A program made the position numbers and the translations under genes. A model generated the notes under the pieces. The model had not been told where the DNA came from and made no database searches. It was given only the letters and a program-made list of their open reading frames with translations. A stretch of 29,533 bases of DNA from JBBQXY01 sp051004815 (lineage in GTDB: Bacteria > Chloroflexota > Ktedonobacteria > Ktedonobacterales > Ktedonobacteraceae), in the NCBI GenBank assembly GCA_051004815.1, contig JBPCJY010000226.1, positions 1 to 29,533 of the forward strand, read 5' to 3'. Below, one piece after another: positions 23,649-29,533 of this stretch (position 1 is its first letter; each line of letters begins with the position of its first letter).

Positions 23649-24253
23649 TTGTGTATGCGGAGTCGAATTTCGTTCTGGAGGTGGCACTTGAGCAAGAACA
23701 ATCCACATCGGCTGAAGCTATTCTCAAACTTGCAGAAAGCAGCAAAATAGTACTCACTTTTCCAGGCTTTGCACTTAGCGAGCCTTTTGCAACGGTTATG
23801 CACCGCAATAAAGAGCGGGTAGAGCTACACAATCGTATGACAGTAACATTGGGGCAGCTTCGACGATCAGAATCACATAAGCAAACTATACATGATCTTC
23901 AACCATTACTACTTATCTTGAAGAATGCTGTGAACAGAGAATTTGATTTACTGCATTTGACGGTTGCATGACTACTCAGGGCCGGTACGTCTATTGACCT
24001 CGACTCATCCATTTTAGAACAAGCATTGAACTATCAAGAACAATTTGGCCTCAAACCACAAGATAGCATTATCTACTCCACTGTGATTGCTGATGTGCAA
24101 CGAAGGGCTTCCACTGAAGCCAAGTGCTTCCTGAGTCGTGATAAGGAAGCGTTTTCCACTAATCCGGGTATCAGATCTGAGCTAGCTGCATACAATTGCC
24201 GCTACATTGGCAGCTTTGCTCAAGGTCTGGGTTTCATACAACACGCGTTATAA
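23645..24253 (+). pseudogene. PIN-domain (VapC-like) ribonuclease gene split by an in-frame TGA
   Basis: The frame starts MIVYAESNFVLEVAL, the usual first strand of PIN domains with Glu at the first acidic position, then LSEPFAT with the second. A TGA at 23969-23971 stops it after 108 residues. The same frame continues without any shift as LLRAGTSIDLDSSILEQAL and then YQEQFGLKPQDSIIYSTVIA and CFLSRDKEAF, the second half of the PIN fold with the remaining acidic residues, ending at 24253. Without the stop the product would be 202 residues plus one for the TGA-position residue. A C-to-T change of CGA (Arg) is a simple cause, since RLLRAG would be expected. PIN proteins of this type cut RNA and are often toxins. 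Confidence 0.75.
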
Positions 24254-24280
24254 AAACCATGAGACCCTCTCTACCCTACA

Positions 24281-27200
24281 TTACGCTGGGCAGATCAAAT
24301 AAAATGGACACATAGGGCAAGTTCGCGCATTGAAAAGAGCGGGATATTGGTCGTGTTCAAGGCCGTGAATACTTTGTTCAAGTTCCTCGGATAGATTTTG
24401 CTCTTTTTTGGCGGTGAGTTTTATGGGGACGGTCTCGCCCGTGCTGAGATTGTGGAAAAGTAGCTCGATTTTGGGGGCGGCGTGTTGGCGCGAGGCACGA
24501 GCGTAGAGCAGCTCTCGTGTGCCGGGGGTTGGCGTCTCCTTGCGTTTGCCAAAGTGCGTGCGCACAAATGTACTGGGTTGATCGCCTGCGCTCGCGGACT
24601 CTACGCGATCTATAGGCACATGGATGGTACGGCCAGCGGCCTCCACGGTATAGCTGGAGCGCAACTCCCACCGTGCGGTGCCGCTTTCTTGCAGCTTGTG
24701 ATGGATTAACTCTGTGACTTCATGACCGTGTCGTTCATAGACGGCGGCAAAGGGTTGCTGCTGACCTCCCAACGCTTGCCAGTGCTGATTGTAGAGGTTG
24801 TGGGCTTCTGTCAGGGTGGGCCATTGAGCCGATGGCACTGCTTCCGCCGGGTTTTCTTGCTCTCGCGTTTGCTGTAGCGATTCGAGCGTTTTCTGCATCG
24901 CTTGCCAGAAGAGGAGATAGGTTCCTTGTTCGCCGCGAAAACCATAGATCGTGCTATACAGGTAGCGGCGTGGGCAACGTTGATAGTTCTCAATGTCCGC
25001 AGCGATCAGCTTGTCGGGCTTCATTTTCTCGATAAAATGCTGGCTGGGCTGAGTCGAAGACATGACAATAGTCTCTTCCTCGTCTTCAACGGGAGCGGAT
25101 TCGGCTAATCCTTGCCATTGGAGGTGGGTGACACGCTCAGGTGACAAACCCGCTAGCAATGTTTCAAGATAGTGGGAAGGTTTAGCACGTTGCTTGCCAT
25201 TGAATTGGCTGTAGCTCAAGACAAGGTGGTCGCGGGAACGGGTGACGCCAACATAGAAGAGGCAAGCTTCACCGATCTCGTGAGCCGTTTTTCCCGCACT
25301 TTCGCCAGGGAGCATTCCGTCGGGTGGTGGCACAGGATTAGAATGCCTCTGCATGGGAAAATTGCGCTGAATAAGCCCTGGCAGGTAGACGATGGGAAAT
25401 TCCAGCCCTTTACTGGCGTGGACAGTCATTACGCGCAGCACATCGGGTTGCTCTTCCGCGTCGCCATCGCCAACATGCTGTCGATTACCGCCGCTATCTT
25501 GTCCAAGACTGACTATCACCTGCAAATAATCGAGGAGGCCTTTGGCCTGTTCATGTAGTGTGGGCGCAGGAATAGGTTGCTCGCCGTGCTCTTCTGTCTC
25601 CCCTACCTCCTCTGCTTGTCGCGTGCGCAATGCCTTTTGCTGCTGGTCATAGCGGCGGGCAAGTTGCAACAGGCTGCTGTAGTCGGAGAGGATGTCGCTC
25701 TGCTCTTTGCTTCTCTCAGTAGTCAAGAGATCGCGCATCAGTGATGTCTCGATGAAGAGATACTGAGCTAGCAGCAACCAGGTATCGCTGGCATGCTGGA
25801 AAAGTGACTGCACTATACTGGAGAGGCGTGTGAGCGAACGGCGTCCCGCTTTGCTCATTGACGCGGGAGCTTCGTTGTTCAACACCAACGAGACTAGCGA
25901 ACTGCGTCGTTTGTGGGCTTCTTGTATAAGAAGTTCGATATCGCCCGATGCGAGGGGATGTTCGCGCTGGCGAGCGGCCCGCAAGAGGCCCATGCCACTG
26001 GCGTCAGCCATCAGCAGGACGATGGAAAGCAGGTCTTTGCTGTGTTCTTGCTCTAACACGCTGACCTTTTCAATGACGGGTAGGCCAGCAGTGAGCAAGG
26101 CACGAGTGATTTTCTCCATTCGTACACGTGTGCGACTGAGTATCGCCATATCCCGATAGGCATATCCCTGGGCATGCTTATAGCGAATGTCAGCGATCAA
26201 TCCGGCCAGTTCATTGCTGTTGTCGGAGGCGGTAGCCACGGTGACATACGTTTCTGGGTGAGTCAGGCGGCTGGGCGAGGTTTGTGTTGGCTCGACTTCT
26301 GTACCTAATTCCAGTTGTTGCCAACGAAAAGCCTCGGCCAGTTGCACAATATCGGGGCGCGAACGATAATTGCGACTGAGCGGGAGGACGACCGCGCCGG
26401 GATAGTCTTCCTGGAAATTGGCGATGTTGGCGGGCGATGCGCCGCGAAAGGCATAAATGGACTGGTTTGCGTCGCCGACGACCCAGATACGGCATGCCTC
26501 CCCTGCTAGTTGGCGCAGTAAGACGCCACTGGCACGATTGATATCCTGAAACTCATCAACGAGGATGTGATGGAACTTCTGCTGTTGCTCATAACAGATC
26601 TCTGGAAACTCTTTGAATAATTGCACCGTCAGCATAATCAACCCACCGAAGTCGGTATCTCCTCGTCTCCGCAAAGCCTCTTCGTAGAGCGCATAAATGT
26701 GGGCCACTTCAAGAGCTTTGTGAGCACTCAATACCGTCTCTTCATCTTGCGTTTGTTGGGCCTTCTCCAACATGCGCTGGGCCAGGGCGTGGTACTGTTC
26801 TGGCGCGACCAGTTCATCTTTAGCGCGTGAGATGGCTCGCAAAATATCCGGGAAGTAGAAGGCGGGAGCTTTCAGGTTGCGATAATGGTAGAGCCGCATG
26901 TTCCTGGTCAACTGGCGCAGCAGGAAATAGCCCTCCGTCTCGTCGATGAGCGCGAAATCGGGGCGCAGCCCTACGATACTACCATAGAGACGCAAGATAT
27001 CGGCGCAGAAGGCATGGAACGTACTAACTTGCGGCATCGCCAACCGTTCCGAACTTGCATCGTTGTGTAGAATCGCTTGCAGACGTTCTTGCATCTCTTC
27101 CGCCGCTTTGCGTGAGAAAGTCAGGGCCAGGATGTGCTCAGGCGGGACGTTAAGGCTGTGAATGAGATAGTCTGTCCGTCCGATGAGTGTGCTGGTCTTG

Positions 27201-28006
27201 CCACTGCCGGGACCGGCCACGATCAGAGCAGGTGTAGGTGCCTCAATGGCGGCTTGTTGGAATTCGTCGTACAGCTTCTTAGCGGGAGATTGCGTTGTAT
27301 TGTTCCCTGCTTGTTCCTGCGTTGAGGAATGTGCGTTGCTGGCCTCAGTGACCAGACCGACCAGTCGATTGAGCATGGCCGCGTTGGAGACATGAAAGAG
27401 CGCGGCGAGGGTATGAGGGGGAACGTGATTATTCAGGTAGAGGGTGCGTACCCGTTCAAGAGGCATGAGTAGTTCTGCCGCGAAGATATTGGCCGCTAAT
27501 TCGCGCTCTCCACGAGGATTATAGCTCTGCCCGCTGCCCAGCACCTCTTCCAATCTTTCCTGCTCATTGAAAGGCGTGACCTCTTCCTGCACGTCCAGTT
27601 GCTGGCAGGGGTCGTCAGGTGAATTGGAGGGCATTGTTTCTTGCTGCTGTTGTGGATAGGAGGATGCAGAAGGTGGCAGAGCATCCAGACGGGTGCGCAA
27701 TGCCGCGGATTGCTGCGTGGTAGTGCGATGCAAGACGGCATGGCCTAGCTCATGGGCCAAAGTAAAGCGACGCAGGGTCAGAGAGAGATCGCGGCAAAGC
27801 CAGATCAAGTCTTCAACCTGCTCCAAGAAGCCATACGTACCCGCCGGGTAATCCGCTGGGTGGAACGTTTCAACCTGCAAGCCCAGCCAGGCGACCAGTT
27901 CATCTACCGGTGTTTTGTCGTCCACCCAGTGTGGGTGTTCTGCTCTATAGCGCAGCAAAAGTTGTTGTGCGGCTGTCACTGCCGCTGCCCGTGTCCCATC
28001 ATCCAT
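24281..28006 (-). CDS. ImmA/IrrE-type peptidase - UvrD helicase - Fe-S nuclease-like fusion
   Basis: This 1241-residue protein combines three modules. Residues about 60-190 are an ImmA/IrrE-type metallopeptidase with H85-E-L-G-H89 and the downstream ELAANIFAAELLMP helix. Residues about 245-940 are a complete UvrD/Rep superfamily 1 helicase: GPGSGKT (265-271), TFHAFC, DEFQD (484-488), GDANQSIYAFRG (511-522), NYRS (546-549), TVHASKGLEF (861-870) and YVGVTRSRDHL. Residues about 995-1241 resemble the AddB/Cas4 nuclease with Cys1011 and the terminal CPMCPFYLIC (C1230, C1233, C1239), the full Fe-S cysteine set. The nuclease core keeps IDRVE (D1133), but the following D-x-K position reads FVRTHFGKR, so cutting is doubtful. 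A role in repair or defence with protease signalling is inferred. Confidence 0.87.
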   Translation of the reverse strand: MDDGTRAAAVTAAQQLLLRYRAEHPHWVDDKTPVDELVAWLGLQVETFHPADYPAGTYGFLEQVEDLIWLCRDLSLTLRRFTLAHELGHAVLHRTTTQQSAALRTRLDALPPSASSYPQQQQETMPSNSPDDPCQQLDVQEEVTPFNEQERLEEVLGSGQSYNPRGERELAANIFAAELLMPLERVRTLYLNNHVPPHTLAALFHVSNAAMLNRLVGLVTEASNAHSSTQEQAGNNTTQSPAKKLYDEFQQAAIEAPTPALIVAGPGSGKTSTLIGRTDYLIHSLNVPPEHILALTFSRKAAEEMQERLQAILHNDASSERLAMPQVSTFHAFCADILRLYGSIVGLRPDFALIDETEGYFLLRQLTRNMRLYHYRNLKAPAFYFPDILRAISRAKDELVAPEQYHALAQRMLEKAQQTQDEETVLSAHKALEVAHIYALYEEALRRRGDTDFGGLIMLTVQLFKEFPEICYEQQQKFHHILVDEFQDINRASGVLLRQLAGEACRIWVVGDANQSIYAFRGASPANIANFQEDYPGAVVLPLSRNYRSRPDIVQLAEAFRWQQLELGTEVEPTQTSPSRLTHPETYVTVATASDNSNELAGLIADIRYKHAQGYAYRDMAILSRTRVRMEKITRALLTAGLPVIEKVSVLEQEHSKDLLSIVLLMADASGMGLLRAARQREHPLASGDIELLIQEAHKRRSSLVSLVLNNEAPASMSKAGRRSLTRLSSIVQSLFQHASDTWLLLAQYLFIETSLMRDLLTTERSKEQSDILSDYSSLLQLARRYDQQQKALRTRQAEEVGETEEHGEQPIPAPTLHEQAKGLLDYLQVIVSLGQDSGGNRQHVGDGDAEEQPDVLRVMTVHASKGLEFPIVYLPGLIQRNFPMQRHSNPVPPPDGMLPGESAGKTAHEIGEACLFYVGVTRSRDHLVLSYSQFNGKQRAKPSHYLETLLAGLSPERVTHLQWQGLAESAPVEDEEETIVMSSTQPSQHFIEKMKPDKLIAADIENYQRCPRRYLYSTIYGFRGEQGTYLLFWQAMQKTLESLQQTREQENPAEAVPSAQWPTLTEAHNLYNQHWQALGGQQQPFAAVYERHGHEVTELIHHKLQESGTARWELRSSYTVEAAGRTIHVPIDRVESASAGDQPSTFVRTHFGKRKETPTPGTRELLYARASRQHAAPKIELLFHNLSTGETVPIKLTAKKEQNLSEELEQSIHGLEHDQYPALFNARTCPMCPFYLICPA

Positions 28007-28065
28007 AGCATCCCTGCCAATAATGTCTACTTTGGTTCAAAAAGATTTTACTTGTAATATTTGTA

Positions 28066-29313
28066 TTATGCCGGATTGAGAACCGCGTCCAGATTGTGTA
28101 AATTATGGAAACGCAGTAGCCAGCAGCCATAATTCATGCCGCCGCCAACTGCTGGCAAAGCCATCCATTGTCCCTCGTGGAGGCGATCCTGCCGCAGCAA
28201 TTCAACCAGGGCCGTGGCGATGCTGGCATTGGAGAGGTTGCCATAATAGCGGAAGTTATCAACCAGCTTATCCATCGTTGCGTCAGGCCAGCCATAATCG
28301 TTAACCAGCAAATCTCCCATGCGCTTCGTAATGCGCGAATTGGCCTGATGTGGCACGATGTGTGCTAGCTCAGCGGGATCAAGTGCCGCGTGGCGACAGA
28401 GGGCATCGACGGCTTCGGCCATAGCACGCGGTGCCTCGCGGTAGACATCTTTCCCGTTCATTCTGGTATAGCCAACGAGGTACTGTGAAAGCACCTTGCT
28501 GAGTTCTTTGCCTTTGCCTTCCTGGAAGAGTTGCTGGATCTTCAAATCTACCTCAGCCATTTCAATACTATCTTTGCGTAGTGGCGTCTGATATAAAAGT
28601 GAAGGTCCCTGATTCGCGTCCGAGCCATTGATAACGTAAGTATCCTCGTCACCGCGTTCCAACAGGAAGGCTGAGGCACCCTCGCCAAAGAGCGAACTCG
28701 TCTTCCAATCCAGGACATGCATAATATTGGGCAATAGCCCTTCCGCCGTCACCAATAGCACCAGTTTAGCGGAACTGGCGGCGAGCACTTCAGAACATAC
28801 CTGAAACGCTTCCGTCTGGCACGCACAGGCTCCTTTGAGCATAGTAGAGCGAATGGGACCCAGGCCCAGGCGCATTTGTACCAGGCTAGCCACAGTTGGG
28901 AAGGCATCGTTGTCCGAGGAAGAGGCTCCGATAACTGTATCAATTTCGGAGGCATCACGTCCCGCACTGGCCAGGGCACGTTGCGCCGCGATAACAGCCA
29001 TATCGACCAACGACTCTTCTGCTGGCGCGTTAGGGCCATCAATCAAGCCGGGGGCATCCGTGCCCGCCATCCTGCGGCAAAGTTCTAGCGTACTGGCACG
29101 CACATGACGTGTACTCAGGCCCGTCACTCGTTCCAGATCGTCCGCACTGCGTGGATCGCCGAGGCGTGTCGAGATATGGGCAAAAAAAGCGTTGGTGATG
29201 GTTCCAGAGGGGGCGTAGTTCCCCAGGCCGATGAGGCGTACTTTGGCCCTGGTATAAATTTGTGGCACGATATACGTGTAGTTGGGCCACTGTCCTGCTT
29301 GGAGCCGTGTCAT
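28066..29313 (-). CDS. 3-oxoacyl-ACP synthase III-like ketosynthase
   Basis: This 415-residue protein has the thiolase-fold features of KAS III: nucleophile Cys163 in KGACACQTEAF, His322 in VPHQANSRI and Asn359 in YYGNLSNASI. In FabH these perform condensation of an acyl-CoA with malonyl-ACP. It is about 95 residues longer than classical FabH, mainly from an N-terminal extension and an insert near residues 240-300, so it may belong to a KAS III-like branch making special lipids or secondary metabolites. GGAGG precedes the ATG at 29313 by about 11 nt. No fatty-acid or polyketide genes lie near; the helicase fusion gene follows 59 nt downstream on the same strand. Confidence 0.8.
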   Translation of the reverse strand: MTRLQAGQWPNYTYIVPQIYTRAKVRLIGLGNYAPSGTITNAFFAHISTRLGDPRSADDLERVTGLSTRHVRASTLELCRRMAGTDAPGLIDGPNAPAEESLVDMAVIAAQRALASAGRDASEIDTVIGASSSDNDAFPTVASLVQMRLGLGPIRSTMLKGACACQTEAFQVCSEVLAASSAKLVLLVTAEGLLPNIMHVLDWKTSSLFGEGASAFLLERGDEDTYVINGSDANQGPSLLYQTPLRKDSIEMAEVDLKIQQLFQEGKGKELSKVLSQYLVGYTRMNGKDVYREAPRAMAEAVDALCRHAALDPAELAHIVPHQANSRITKRMGDLLVNDYGWPDATMDKLVDNFRYYGNLSNASIATALVELLRQDRLHEGQWMALPAVGGGMNYGCWLLRFHNLHNLDAVLNPA

Positions 29314-29340
29314 AAAATAAAAACCTCCATACCGAGGGGT

Positions 29341-29379
29341 GTGAATTCACTTATCCATCAGTATAACATATCCTGATGG
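29341..29379 (-). promoter_or_regulatory. Promoter with palindromic operator-like sites for the ketosynthase gene
   Basis: On the minus strand an extended -10 (TG-T-TATACT) lies at 29368-29360. It is inside an inverted repeat, CCATCAG-N11-CTGATGG (29355-29361 and 29373-29379). Just downstream toward the gene is a perfect 10-bp palindrome GTGAATTCAC at 29341-29350. Such placement is what a repressor site would look like, but no matching regulator was recognised. Confidence 0.45.
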
Positions 29380-29533
29380 GAAAGGTTCATAATTGGTAAT
29401 ACGAAGCAAGGTCTGTGAATGATGGCTGATGATGAGATGGGACAACCAGGGCGAAAGGACGAGGGGCACCCCCCCCTCACGCCCCCGGCCTCTGACGCAC
29501 CTCGCACCAGGGAGGGAAGCCCTGTTTCGGAGG
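29380..29533. other. Gene-free right end
   Basis: No coding frame is supported here. The last 90 bases are G/C-rich with a run of eight C residues and the string CGCACCAGGG, which also occurs at the ccmB-ccmC gap, so part of a dispersed repeat may start here. The window ends inside this region. Confidence 0.4.

Noticed and set aside
23969..23971. Selenocysteine at the TGA in the PIN gene
   Set aside because: PIN domains do not use Cys/Sec chemistry here, and no convincing stem-loop was seen just after the codon. A nonsense change is simpler.
24281..24400. Cas4 of a CRISPR system
   Set aside because: The Cys pattern is shared with AddB-type domains, it is fused to a UvrD helicase, and no repeat-spacer array or other cas gene is present.

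Overview
The window looks like chromosome from a Ktedonobacteria-like member of the Chloroflexota. This is inferred from gene content only: a large XRE/NB-ARC/TPR regulator, DUF2851 and DUF3054 genes, a Cys-type CcmE in a System I cytochrome c maturation cluster, and dispersed palindromic repeats. No rRNA, tRNA, CRISPR array, transposase or integrase was seen.

Layout. 1-1597: an ECF-type sigma factor gene facing a soluble double zinc-finger anti-sigma-like gene, with hairpins between them. 2008-4899: an XRE + NB-ARC + TPR (STAND-type) protein with a perfectly periodic 42-residue repeat array. 5008-5634: a FlaR-like P-loop kinase, followed by a hairpin terminator. 5781-14739: a System I cytochrome c biogenesis cluster, mostly with overlapping or nearly abutting genes: a thioredoxin-like protein (CcmG/ResA type), a CopD-like membrane protein, CcmE (Cys variant), CcmF, CcmH, a CcmI-like stub, an unusual secreted/membrane protein with a CcmI-like tail, CcmA, CcmB, CcmC, a CcmD-sized protein and a DUF3054 membrane protein. 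Together they would move heme across the membrane, load it on CcmE, reduce apocytochrome CXXCH thiols and ligate heme.

14761-19622: a nested palindromic element, then a four-gene group (thymidylate kinase, a divergent thymidylate-kinase paralogue with an altered P-loop, a metallophosphoesterase with an altered GNH motif, and a long acidic coiled-coil protein), then a second palindromic element flanked by 30-nt direct repeats. 19662-23024: a housekeeping run of DUF2851, RluB-type pseudouridine synthase, cytidylate kinase and PlsC acyltransferase, with ATGA overlaps.

23105-29313 is the accessory end. A strong sigma70-type promoter drives a small PD-(D/E)XK-like protein translationally coupled to a PIN-domain gene that is interrupted by an in-frame TGA. 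Facing it is a 1241-residue fusion of an ImmA/IrrE-type HEXXH peptidase, a complete UvrD-type helicase and a C-terminal AddB/Cas4-like Fe-S nuclease module with a degraded active site. Upstream of that on the same strand is a KAS III-like ketosynthase with a palindrome-rich promoter. The fusion protein and the nuclease-like/PIN pair are the best candidates for an undescribed system.
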